A stretch of DNA of 64,000 bases, from positions 62,001 through 126,000 of the forward strand of contig JAJOJJ010000022.1 of NCBI GenBank assembly GCA_021208685.1. Reading direction: 5' to 3'. The notes under the pieces were generated by a model. That model was not told the origin of the DNA. It worked only from the letters and a program-made list of their open reading frames with translations, and searched no databases. Below, one piece after another: positions 37,063 through 45,556 of the stretch. This DNA comes from Saccharospirillaceae bacterium (GTDB taxonomy: Bacteria > Pseudomonadota > Gammaproteobacteria > Pseudomonadales > Oceanobacteraceae). The position numbers were made by a program, and so were the translations under genes. How positions within the stretch are numbered: the stretch's first letter is position 1; every line of letters starts with the position of its first letter.

Positions 37063-37736
37063 TCCGCGATTTGCCACCACCTATCCGTTCACTCCCTGAC
37101 AACGCAAGACCACACCGCCCGCGCTCTTGCCATTGCCCCAACCCGTTATCTTTATGGCACAGGACTCCATACTTATTCCTGATCATTTTTTAACCAATTC
37201 AAACGAACGTTACAATGTGTGGGGGATGGGGGGATTTTTCTTCAACTTATGCTCAAAGTTATCCACAGAAACTGTGGGTAAAGCGTCACTGAATCGCCAT
37301 ATAAAGCGTTTCGATATTAAAAACAACTCTTAATTCTGCCCGATTTTAAAAAATTTTCCTTGCATTGATGACCTGCCCGGAAATCGGCCCTACGCGCAAA
37401 AAATACCGAAAAAGCCTTGATTTTTAAGGGTTTCCGCTGATTTGCACCATACGATCGCCAATGGGTTAACCGGGCATGGCAGGCATTCTGTGGGATGCAC
37501 GGTGTTATCGTCAGCTTATCCCTGAGTTATACACAGCACGCTGTGCGTAAGTTAACAAACCTTCACTGAACAACCTGACTGAACGCAGTTACCCGACATA
37601 AAAAGTTACCTTTTTCAGCGACTTAGCCGGGCGCCTGAATCATTCCGTACCCTGGTTTCATAGAGCAATATCCCTTGCCGAAAGAAAGGCTGTTCGATTA
37701 ACTGAGACGTCTGTCGGCGACCACAGGATTACCGCT
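37063..37736. other. Non-coding gap with two inverted pairs of DnaA-box-like sites
   Basis: About 670 bases between the element and the Na/Pi-cotransporter gene. No gene is supportable. TTATCCACA-gaaac-TGTGGGTAA (37259-37281) and TTATACACA-gcacgc-TGTGCGTAA (37527-37550) are inverted pairs of DnaA-box-like nonamers; TTATCC also occurs near 37516. No dnaA, gidA or rpmH is near, so this is not an obvious oriC. Confidence 0.5.
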
Positions 37737-39596
37737 TTGGAATTGCTCAAACGTATGCTCTTTCCGGTCATTATGCTGTTGCTGGCATTCAGCTTATGGA
37801 GCAGTCCACAGCTGCAGCAGATTGCCGCCGGTGTGGCCATTTTTCTGTTTGGCATGCTGTCGCTGGAGCGTGGTTTCCAAAGCTTCAGCGGTGGCCTGAT
37901 CGAGCGCATCCTGCAACGCTCCACCAATACCACGGCCAAAGCACTCGCCTTTGGTGTCGCGGCCACGACGCTGATGCAATCCAGCTCGCTGGTCTCTGTA
38001 CTGAGCATTTCCTTTCTCTCGGCCGGGCTGATCAGCCTCGGTGCCGGGCTGGGCATTATCTTTGGCGCCAACCTCGGCACGACGACCGGCGCCTGGCTGA
38101 TTGCCGGCTTCGGTCTTGATATCAATCTGGCGCAGCTGGCAATGCCGATGCTGGTGTTTGGCGTCATGCTGCTGTTTCAGCCCAATCAGCAGCGTGCCGG
38201 TATCGGCCATATTCTGGCCGGCATGGGATTTCTGTTTCTCGGCATTGATTACATGAAGGATGGCTTTGCCACTCTGCAGGGCAGTCTTGATCTGAGTACG
38301 ATCAGCCCGCAGGGCATTAGCGGGCTGTTACTGTTCACCCTGTTCGGCGTGATTGCCACCGTGGTGATGCAATCCAGCCATGCCACGCTGGTATTAACCC
38401 TGACCGCCCTCGCAGCAGGCCATGTGCAGTATATGGATGCCCTGGCACTGGCTATCGGCGCCAACGTTGGCACCACGGTTACCGCCGTACTGGGCAGCCT
38501 TGGTGCCAATGCCGCCGGTAAACGGCTGGCGCTGGGGCATCTGCTGTTTAATGTCGTCACCGGGGTTGTGGCTTTAGTGCTGATGCCCGTGCTGTTATGG
38601 CTGGTCGAGCAACTCAGCACCCTGCTCAGTATCAGCGCAGAGAACTACACCCTGAAACTGGCATTGTTTCACACGCTGTTTAATCTGCTTGGTGTCTCGC
38701 TGATGGTGCCGCAGCTGCCACGGTTACAGCGCGCGTTGCTGCGGCTGGTGCCGGAGAGCAGCAGCAACCGCATGCAGCCGGAGTATCTGAACCAATCGGC
38801 GATGGACTCGCCCTCTGCTGCCGTTGCCGTCACCCGCAAAGAAAGCGTTCGTCTGTATGCGTTATCCACCGATCTCATCGTGCAGGGGCTGGGCTGGCAG
38901 GCGGACGAGTTTCATCGTGGCCAACCCATTGCGCTGCTCAGTGACCAGAGTCACTCGGCCATCAACATCAACCTGCAACAGTTATACGAGCAGCAGATAA
39001 AAGGCATCTACTCCGCCATCATCAGCTTTGTCAGCAGCGCTCGGGAAAAAGCCAGCGGGCGTCAGGATGAACAATTACGCCAGTTGCGTGCCGCCGATCA
39101 TCATCTGATTGAGGCGATTAAAGGCGTTAAGCATTTGCAGCGTAATCTGCTGTTTTATATTCACAGCGACAATCCGGATATGGCTCAGGCCTACCACCAA
39201 TTACGCCAGCAGATTGCTGAAGTACTGCGGGCAATCCAGCATGTCCGACAGATTGATGATGTTGTTGAAAGCCGCCTTGCGCTTGATCACCAGCGGTTAC
39301 TGGCAGAGCGGGACCGTGAACAAACCGACAGTCTGATCGAAAGCCTGATCCGCAGCCGCCGGATCAGTGCAGAAATGGCCACCTCACTGATGACCGATAA
39401 AGGCTATAGCCAGGATGTCTGCCACGCACTGATTCAGGCCGCCAGCTACCTGTTTATTGATGAGCAAGGCCCGCAGGAAGAAACACCGGAAAGCCTGCAA
39501 CTGGAGCATGCGGAACTGTCCGCCATTAACAGACAGCTGGAACAGCAGCGCCATGACGACCATCCCATCCAACCGCCACCGGAGCAAGGTTTATGA
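37737..39596 (+). CDS. Na/Pi-cotransporter family protein with C-terminal PhoU-like domain
   Basis: A 619-residue membrane protein with the duplicated PNaS signature: MQSSSLVSVLSISFLSAG in the first half and MQSSHATLVLTLTALAAG in the second, both with the QSS motif that binds the substrate. Eight or more hydrophobic helices are followed by a 230-residue soluble helical domain of PhoU type (about 370-600). Members import phosphate or export it; direction cannot be told here. The start seems to be TTG, with AGGA eight bases before; an ATG six codons in is the alternative. Its stop overlaps the next ATG by 4 bases. Confidence 0.85.
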   Translation: MELLKRMLFPVIMLLLAFSLWSSPQLQQIAAGVAIFLFGMLSLERGFQSFSGGLIERILQRSTNTTAKALAFGVAATTLMQSSSLVSVLSISFLSAGLISLGAGLGIIFGANLGTTTGAWLIAGFGLDINLAQLAMPMLVFGVMLLFQPNQQRAGIGHILAGMGFLFLGIDYMKDGFATLQGSLDLSTISPQGISGLLLFTLFGVIATVVMQSSHATLVLTLTALAAGHVQYMDALALAIGANVGTTVTAVLGSLGANAAGKRLALGHLLFNVVTGVVALVLMPVLLWLVEQLSTLLSISAENYTLKLALFHTLFNLLGVSLMVPQLPRLQRALLRLVPESSSNRMQPEYLNQSAMDSPSAAVAVTRKESVRLYALSTDLIVQGLGWQADEFHRGQPIALLSDQSHSAININLQQLYEQQIKGIYSAIISFVSSAREKASGRQDEQLRQLRAADHHLIEAIKGVKHLQRNLLFYIHSDNPDMAQAYHQLRQQIAEVLRAIQHVRQIDDVVESRLALDHQRLLAERDREQTDSLIESLIRSRRISAEMATSLMTDKGYSQDVCHALIQAASYLFIDEQGPQEETPESLQLEHAELSAINRQLEQQRHDDHPIQPPPEQGL

Positions 39597-39859
39597 AGTT
39601 TTCCCGACTGGTGAAAAAACTGAATGCCCTGTTTAACCGCAAACAACGGCATAAACAGCGACAACGAAAAGAGCTGGCAGCCGCGCTGAACAAGCTCAAA
39701 GAAAAGCAACATGAACTGAAAGACCGGTTAAAAAATTGCGACAGCGAGCTTGAACGCGCCGAGCTGGAAGAAAAAATATCCATTCTGGCGACACAGCGAC
39801 GCAAAGGGCTGCACATGCTGCGCGAAACCCGTCGCAGCGAGAGTGACAACCTGGAATAA
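39593..39859 (+). CDS. Small basic coiled-coil protein
   Basis: An 88-residue, strongly basic and then helical protein (LFNRKQRHKQRQRKELAAAL, then NKLKEKQHELKDRLKNC), predicted coiled coil over most of its length. It overlaps the transporter gene by ATGA, so the two are coupled. No family recognised. Confidence 0.65.
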   Translation: MKFSRLVKKLNALFNRKQRHKQRQRKELAAALNKLKEKQHELKDRLKNCDSELERAELEEKISILATQRRKGLHMLRETRRSESDNLE

Positions 39860-39957
39860 AGAGGTCCGTTGCGTCCTTTACCCGCAACGCAGAAAACGCT
39901 AGAGTTTTGCCGCTTATAAACCGCACGATTTATCTGGCAGCAGAAAAGGAATTCATT

Positions 39958-40632
39958 ATGTCGAACGTCGCCGGCAAAGCCTATGGCATGAATGTGCTCA
40001 CCCCTCTGCGGTGGTGGACAGCCCTCTGGCAAAAACTGATTTTCTGGGTGGTGGTTAAAACCTTCCCCTATTTTCTCAAGGGCCTGCTGACCCTGTCGCT
40101 GATTCACTATGCACGCTGGACCATCATCAACCGCTGGTCATTTCCGCGCCTGGACAAAAGCCAGCCGAAAGAAAAACTGACCTACAGCTATATGCTGTTC
40201 GAAAGTAACTTTAACGGCAGCTGGGATCAGTACATTGACTCCTTTTCATTTGCGATTCCTTCCGGTCTCGATATGTTCTGGCGCTGGAATATTAAATATC
40301 CGAAATCGATTCCGCTGCACGACTTCTACGACTACATCCGGTTTAATCAGATTGAGAGTGGCCATTACTACAACGCCTATCCACTGGCCGCAGCCAACGA
40401 TGTAAAAACCGCGCAGACGTTATTCACCAATCTGAATAATTTTCATAAAAACAGCGCCTGTCTCAGCGATGAAGAATTCTTTCAGGCCTGGCAGCAGTTT
40501 CTCGCCAGCAACCAGCATAATCTGGGCAGCATGGGTGAAAGCCCACTGATGAGCGCTTCGCATGAACTGGTGCAGGAACACCAGCACGCCAATCTTATGA
40601 TGGCCCGCGTGGCCAGCAAGCAGGAGGCCTGA
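39958..40632 (+). CDS. Conserved hypothetical protein found with DyP peroxidases, paralogue 1
   Basis: A 224-residue protein with one hydrophobic N-terminal stretch (LIFWVVVKTFPYFLKGLLTL). Characteristic blocks are YSYMLFESNFNGSWDQYID, GLDMFWRW, YPKSIPLHDFYDYI and GHYYNAYPLAAANDVKTAQ. I have the impression this family occurs next to or fused with DyP-type peroxidases in other bacteria, without a known function. It is homologous to the next gene: the start (GKAYGMNVLTPL against GQSYGLTTLCPL) and the SNF-x-G block match. The ATG is 2 bases before that gene's predecessor ends; AAAAGGA precedes it. Confidence 0.7.
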   Translation: MSNVAGKAYGMNVLTPLRWWTALWQKLIFWVVVKTFPYFLKGLLTLSLIHYARWTIINRWSFPRLDKSQPKEKLTYSYMLFESNFNGSWDQYIDSFSFAIPSGLDMFWRWNIKYPKSIPLHDFYDYIRFNQIESGHYYNAYPLAAANDVKTAQTLFTNLNNFHKNSACLSDEEFFQAWQQFLASNQHNLGSMGESPLMSASHELVQEHQHANLMMARVASKQEA

Positions 40633-40634
40633 GC

Positions 40635-41264
40635 ATGGCAAATACTTTCGGACAGTCCTACGGCCTGACCACGCTCTGCCCGTTAATCAACGGCGTACAT
40701 GAGGAACAGACGTCATTCGACAAAATTACCCGCCGCCGCATTCAGCGTCTGGCAGAAGATACCGGCAGCCCGTTTGCGCGTATTCCCAACACCTATTTTG
40801 CCCGTCTTTTTATTCTTAACGATGTGTTTTTTCAGCAGGGAAATGATGTTGCCCGCGACCACCTGAAATCCAAATATCTGGTTTTTACCAGTAACTTCCA
40901 CGGTGAGCTGGAACCTTACCTGAAAGGCATGTGGGATAACGCCGAAGCCGACGTGCGCAGCCTGTGGCAATACGCCGTCGCCTTTGACAAAGTACAGAGC
41001 GCCGATGATTTCATCGCCTATATCAAAAAATGCCAGCTCACAACCACACTGTTTTTTAACGGCTCGACCGATGTGTCATTAAAAGAACAATTAAAAGCCC
41101 TGTATGTAAAGCAGGTTTTCAGTGAGTTTGCCCTCGCCCATCAGGGGCAGGATGCAACGGCATTGCGTACCGCATTTTATAATTTTATGGCCGAAATAAA
41201 ACTGGACGACCTGAATCAGCCAAGCTGGATTCCCGGTCAGACCCGTCTGCAAAACATGTACTGA
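40635..41264 (+). CDS. Conserved hypothetical protein found with DyP peroxidases, paralogue 2
   Basis: A 209-residue protein related to the preceding one: KSKYLVFTSNFHGELEPYLK aligns with its SNF block, DVRSLWQYA with its FWRW block and DDFIAYIKKCQLTTTLFFNG with its YDYIRFNQ ... YYNAYP segment. It lacks the N-terminal hydrophobic stretch and the HYYNAYP residues. It starts 2 bases after paralogue 1 ends and is followed, 60 bases on, by the DyP peroxidase. Confidence 0.7.
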   Translation: MANTFGQSYGLTTLCPLINGVHEEQTSFDKITRRRIQRLAEDTGSPFARIPNTYFARLFILNDVFFQQGNDVARDHLKSKYLVFTSNFHGELEPYLKGMWDNAEADVRSLWQYAVAFDKVQSADDFIAYIKKCQLTTTLFFNGSTDVSLKEQLKALYVKQVFSEFALAHQGQDATALRTAFYNFMAEIKLDDLNQPSWIPGQTRLQNMY

Positions 41265-41324
41265 TATTTCAGGGATTATTTCCGCTCAGGGCCAATTACG
41301 CCGCTGAGCGCACAAGGACTGATT

Positions 41325-42875
41325 ATGAACCGACCACTTGATCTGTACGATATCCAGGGCAACATCTGCAAAGGTTACGGTCGCTTTGGCTTTCCCAAAG
41401 CCCGTTATTTTTTTCTTGAATTTCACGACCATGCCGGTGGCCGCACTTTTTTGCAGCAGTTAATTCCGCTGATCACCACCGCCGAACCCTGGAGTGAGAA
41501 AAAACACCCCGATCAATCTGATAAGCCCGCAGCCACCACCAATATTGCCTTTACCTATCACGGTCTGTGCGCACTGGGCTTACCACGCCGCTCCCTCGAT
41601 GGTTTTCCGCAGGAATTCAAAATGGGGATGAAACCGCGGGGAGCCATTCTAGGGGACAATGGCCCCAGCAGCCCGCAGCACTGGGATCCGGTTTGGCAGG
41701 GCGACGCCGTTCATGCCTGGGTTTCCATTAACGGCCAGACTCAGGAAGCGGTGGAACAACGCTTCGCCCGGATCGAAGAACTGATGCAAAGCGTACAGGG
41801 CAGCGTCAGCATCCGTCCTGGTCATAAAGGCCCGAACGGCAGCCTGCTGCCTTATCAGGATGCCTCGGCCGTTTTTGAAAACGGTAAAGCCACCCCGAAA
41901 GAACATTTCGGTTTTGTTGATGGCATCGGTAACCCCTATTTTGAAGGTTGCGGCCATGATCCCGAACGCCTGCCCGGGCGCGGCAAACTGAACCGCGATG
42001 GCCAATGGGAACCGCTGGCCACCGGGGAATTTATTCTTGGCCATATCGACGAAGCCAAAGAGTATCCACCCGCTCCCGAACCACACCTGCTGTCCCGTAA
42101 CGGCACCTTTATGGTGTACCGCAAGCTGCACGAGAACGTAAAAACGTTTAACGATTACGTCGACAATATGGCGAAAGATTTTAATGGCAGCCGCGAATTA
42201 TTAATGGCCAAATTCTCCGGTCGCTGGCCGGATAACGGCGCGCCGCTGGTACTGGCGCCGGACGATAACGCCAAAGCCGAACTTGATCAGAAAATGGCGG
42301 AATTGCAAAAGAAAGCCGCCGAAGGCGATGCCTGCGCCATGGGCCAGCTGAAAGCGCTGAACGCTCAGTGGATTGATTTTACCTACAACGACGATAAGCA
42401 CGGTGCAAAATGCCCAATCGGTGCCCATATCCGCCGCACCAATACCCGTGGCTCGCTGGAAACCGAAAAAGGTGCCTTTGATCGTCCGGGTGCGCTGGTT
42501 GACCGTCGTCGTTTACTGCGCCGTGGTCTGCCCTATGGCGGCCATGATGAGCTGACCAACGACAACAGCGAACAGGGCATTATTTTTATGTGCCTCGGTG
42601 CCAGCCTGGAGCGCCAGTTCGAATTTGTGCAGCAGCAGTGGGTGAATTATTCCAACGATTTCCATCTGGGTAATGACCGCGATGTCTTGATTGGTGCCAA
42701 TAACGGCAAACTGACCGACAAACACATTGTGCAGGTGAATCCGAAAGACGGTAAAGCGCCGTTTTTCTGCACACACCTGCCTCGCATGGTGGAAACCCGT
42801 GGTGGTGATTATTTCTTTATTCCGAGTATTACCGCGCTGGATATGATCGCGCAGGGGATTATTGATCCGACCTGA
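41325..42875 (+). CDS. DyP-type heme peroxidase
   Basis: A 516-residue dye-decolourising peroxidase. Asp199 lies in the family signature GFVDGIGNP; the proximal heme ligand is His368 in CPIGAHIRRTN; the arginine of the distal pocket is in the YDRRRLLRR-like segment VDRRRLLRRG. There is no signal peptide, and it is longer than the compact EfeB type, so it belongs to the larger DyP group. The electron donor is unknown. It lies last in a same-strand run with the two paralogues and ends in a strong terminator. Confidence 0.93.
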   Translation: MNRPLDLYDIQGNICKGYGRFGFPKARYFFLEFHDHAGGRTFLQQLIPLITTAEPWSEKKHPDQSDKPAATTNIAFTYHGLCALGLPRRSLDGFPQEFKMGMKPRGAILGDNGPSSPQHWDPVWQGDAVHAWVSINGQTQEAVEQRFARIEELMQSVQGSVSIRPGHKGPNGSLLPYQDASAVFENGKATPKEHFGFVDGIGNPYFEGCGHDPERLPGRGKLNRDGQWEPLATGEFILGHIDEAKEYPPAPEPHLLSRNGTFMVYRKLHENVKTFNDYVDNMAKDFNGSRELLMAKFSGRWPDNGAPLVLAPDDNAKAELDQKMAELQKKAAEGDACAMGQLKALNAQWIDFTYNDDKHGAKCPIGAHIRRTNTRGSLETEKGAFDRPGALVDRRRLLRRGLPYGGHDELTNDNSEQGIIFMCLGASLERQFEFVQQQWVNYSNDFHLGNDRDVLIGANNGKLTDKHIVQVNPKDGKAPFFCTHLPRMVETRGGDYFFIPSITALDMIAQGIIDPT

Positions 42876-42893
42876 TGCTCTGTAACGCTGCCA

Positions 42894-42928
42894 ATAAAAA
42901 TGCCGCTTCCATCAGCGGCATTTTTTTA
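42894..42928. terminator. Intrinsic terminator between the DyP gene and the TetR gene
   Basis: AAAAATGCCGCT-TCCATC-AGCGGCATTTTTTT, good for both convergent genes. Confidence 0.92.
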
Positions 42929-42950
42929 AGCGCCAAATGGCAGGAGCGGA

Positions 42951-43577
42951 TCAATTCCCGACCCTGCCGGTCGTCATCTGCTGCGGTTTAACGGCCAGAG
43001 TGAGCGCGTATTCGGCTAATTCATCCAGCGTCATATCGCCATCGGGCTTATACCAGTTGGTGGTCCAGCTCAGCGCACCGGTTAAAAAGCGGCGCAGAAT
43101 AAATGGGTCAATCGCGACCATACCGGCAGCGCGGGCTTCGGCCAGTGCACCCAGCCACAACTGCTCATAAATATCGCGCAGTTTAAGGATATGCTGCTGG
43201 CTGTCGGGTTTGAGTGAGCGCCATTCATACACCAGCACACTCATCGCTTCGCCGGTCTCACCCAGAATGGATTGCAGCTCACAGCGGATCAGCGCCAGCA
43301 CTTTACTGCGCGGGTCCTGCGCCTGCTGCAGCGCAATGCGCATCAGCGCAGTATTCAGCTGAATGGTTTCTTCCATCACCGCACGCAAAATATCTTCCTT
43401 ACTGCGGTAATGGTGAAACAGGCTGCCCGACTGAATGCCGATTTCAGCCGCCAGATCACGCACGGTGGTGCGCTCGTAACCCTGCTGTTTAAACAGGCGC
43501 GCGGCCGCCGCCAGCAGACGGCCACGGGCGCTGTCCGGATCGGTAATAACCCCTTCGGCGATCAGTTGTTGTATCAC
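42951..43577 (-). CDS. TetR-family regulator, probably of the atu cluster
   Basis: A 208-residue TetR protein. The N-terminal HTH is LLAAAARLFKQQGYERTTV ... IQSGSLFHHYRSKEDIL; the C-terminal ligand domain is in the range of acyl-CoA-responsive members. It is divergent from atuA with 161 bases between, where two palindromes lie. This is the place of atuR in Pseudomonas, but I could not confirm orthology from sequence alone. Confidence 0.9.
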   Translation of the reverse strand: MIQQLIAEGVITDPDSARGRLLAAAARLFKQQGYERTTVRDLAAEIGIQSGSLFHHYRSKEDILRAVMEETIQLNTALMRIALQQAQDPRSKVLALIRCELQSILGETGEAMSVLVYEWRSLKPDSQQHILKLRDIYEQLWLGALAEARAAGMVAIDPFILRRFLTGALSWTTNWYKPDGDMTLDELAEYALTLAVKPQQMTTGRVGN

Positions 43578-43615
43578 GGGTTGTCCTTATCTGAAGACGT
43601 CAGTATGACGAGTGA

Positions 43616-43631
43616 GCCTGTTCGAACAGGC
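43616..43631. promoter_or_regulatory. 16-bp perfect palindrome upstream of atuA
   Basis: GCCTGTTC / GAACAGGC in the TetR-atuA gap, nearer the TetR start. Candidate operator, possibly autoregulatory. Confidence 0.5.
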
Positions 43632-43671
43632 CTATTGTAGGGGCAATCCCGGTCGCGCCGCAAAACTAAAA

Positions 43672-43689
43672 ACCAAGCGCTTGCTTGGT
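43672..43689. promoter_or_regulatory. Inverted repeat, candidate TetR operator
   Basis: ACCAAGC-GCTT-GCTTGGT, 7-bp arms, containing the perfect 10-mer CAAGCGCTTG. It lies 50 bases before the atuA ATG and is similar in style to operators of TetR regulators of branched acyl-CoA catabolism. Confidence 0.6.
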
Positions 43690-43738
43690 ATCCTGATGAT
43701 TGGTAGGCTTGGCCAAACGCTAACAACAGGATTTCACC

Positions 43739-45547
43739 ATGCAGGATACCGTCCGCATCGGCTGCGCCTCCGCCTTCTGGGGCGATACCGGCACCGCCGC
43801 CCACCAGCTGGTACAGCAGGGCCAGCTCGATTATCTGGTGTTCGATTATCTGGCCGAAGTCACCCTGTCGATTATGGCCGGTGCACGCCTGAAAAATCCG
43901 GAAGCCGGTTTTGCCCCGGACTTCGTCCAGACCCTGAAGCCACTGCTGCCAGCCATTGCCGCTCAGGGCATTAAGGTGGTCAGTAACGCCGGTGGTATCA
44001 ATGTTGAAGGCTGCGCGGCGGCACTGCGCGCGCTGATCGCCGAAGCCGGGTTAAACCTCAGGGTCGGCACCGTACAGGGCGATAACCTCAGCGCCCGTCA
44101 GGCTGACTTTGCCGGTGTAACCGATATGTTCAGCGACGAACCACTGCCCGGCCGCTGTCTGAGTGTTAATGCCTACCTCGGCGCTCCGGCCATCCGTGAT
44201 GCCCTGGCGGCCGGTGCCGATATTGTCATCACCGGACGCGTGGTCGACAGCGCTGTGGTGCTGGGCCCGCTAATGCATGAATTTAACTGGAGCGAATCCG
44301 ATTACGACCAGCTCGCCCAGGGCTCTCTGGCTGGCCATATCATCGAATGCGGTGCGCAGTGTACCGGCGGTAATTTCACCGACTGGCAGCTGGTTGAAAG
44401 CGGTTACGCCAATATGGGCTTCCCCATTGTTGAATGCGCCGCCGACGGCAGCTTTGTGGTCAGTAAACCCGCGAAAACCGGTGGCCTGATTTCGCCGTTT
44501 ACCGTGGGCGAACAACTGCTGTATGAAATCGGCGATCCGGCCTGTTACTTATTGCCCGATGTCTGCTGCGATTTTACTCAGGTCAGCCTCACGCAAGCGG
44601 GTGAGCAGCAGGTCCGCGTCAGCGGCGCCCGTGGCTATGCACCACCGGCCAACTATAAAGTCAGCGCCACCTGGATGGATGGCTTCCGTTGCACAGCAAC
44701 CTTTATGATTGGCGGCCGCGATGCCGTTGCTAAAGGGCAGCGTGTGGCCGAAGCCATTCTGCAGCGCGTCAGTGCGCTGCATTCCGTGCTCGGCATGGCC
44801 GCTTTTACGGCACAGGATATTGAAATTCTCGGTTCCGAAACCACCTACGGCGCCAATGCGCGTGGTACCGACAGCCGGGAAGTGATTGTTAAAATTGCCG
44901 TCCGTCACGCCGACCCAAAAGCACTGGAAGTGTTCGCCCGCGAAATTGCTCAGGCCGCCACCGCCATGGCACCGGGCTTAACCGGTATTGTCGGTGGCCG
45001 GCCAAAACCCAGCCCGAATATCCGCTTATTTTCGTTCCTCTGGCCGAAAGCCGATGTGCCGGTCCAGATTCAGCTGGATGACCATAAAACCTCCGTGGCC
45101 ATCGATACCGCCGACCACGCTCCGCACTGGCCTTCAGCCAAAATACAGACCGTCGCTGAAACGCCCGACTCTGATATCAGCGTGCCGTTAATCAAACTGG
45201 CGGTAGCGCGCAGTGGCGATAAAGGTAATCACAGCAATATTGGTGTCATGGCGCGCGATGCGGATTACCTGCCATTTATTCAGGCCGCACTCGCGCCGGA
45301 AAAGATCGCCCAGTGGTTTGCCCACGTGCTGACCGATAACAGCAATGTGGAGCTGTTCGCCCTGCCCGGCTTAAACGCTTTTAATCTTTTATTGCGCAAT
45401 TCCCTCGGCGGCGGCGGCATGGCCAGCCTGCGCATTGATCCGCAGGGTAAAGCCTTTGCTCAGCAGCTACTGGATTTACCGGTTGCGGTAACACCGGACA
45501 TTGCTGCACGGGCCAATGCGGAATATCAGCAACGGCTGAATCGTTAA
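43739..45547 (+). CDS. atuA: Acyclic terpene utilisation protein AtuA
   Basis: A 602-residue protein of the AtuA family (DUF1446), needed in Pseudomonas for growth on citronellol and geraniol; its reaction is not known. [20 protein letters not shown] opens the family domain, with [24 protein letters not shown] and [11 protein letters not shown]; the last 100 residues ([20 protein letters not shown]) form the second AtuA-like domain. First gene of the cluster, divergent from the TetR regulator, 9 bases ahead of the carboxylase subunit. Confidence 0.9.
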   Translation: MQDTVRIGCASAFWGDTGTAAHQLVQQGQLDYLVFDYLAEVTLSIMAGARLKNPEAGFAPDFVQTLKPLLPAIAAQGIKVVSNAGGINVEGCAAALRALIAEAGLNLRVGTVQGDNLSARQADFAGVTDMFSDEPLPGRCLSVNAYLGAPAIRDALAAGADIVITGRVVDSAVVLGPLMHEFNWSESDYDQLAQGSLAGHIIECGAQCTGGNFTDWQLVESGYANMGFPIVECAADGSFVVSKPAKTGGLISPFTVGEQLLYEIGDPACYLLPDVCCDFTQVSLTQAGEQQVRVSGARGYAPPANYKVSATWMDGFRCTATFMIGGRDAVAKGQRVAEAILQRVSALHSVLGMAAFTAQDIEILGSETTYGANARGTDSREVIVKIAVRHADPKALEVFAREIAQAATAMAPGLTGIVGGRPKPSPNIRLFSFLWPKADVPVQIQLDDHKTSVAIDTADHAPHWPSAKIQTVAETPDSDISVPLIKLAVARSGDKGNHSNIGVMARDADYLPFIQAALAPEKIAQWFAHVLTDNSNVELFALPGLNAFNLLLRNSLGGGGMASLRIDPQGKAFAQQLLDLPVAVTPDIAARANAEYQQRLNR

Positions 45548-45556
45548 GGACACATC

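Noticed and set aside
36681..37182. Several 60-74 codon frames across the att copies
   Set aside because: They repeat only because the att block is duplicated, and their sequences are unlike proteins.
37063..37736. DnaA-box-rich gap as the chromosome origin
   Set aside because: No dnaA, dnaN, gidA or rpmH and no AT-rich 13-mer array are visible; only four box-like sites.
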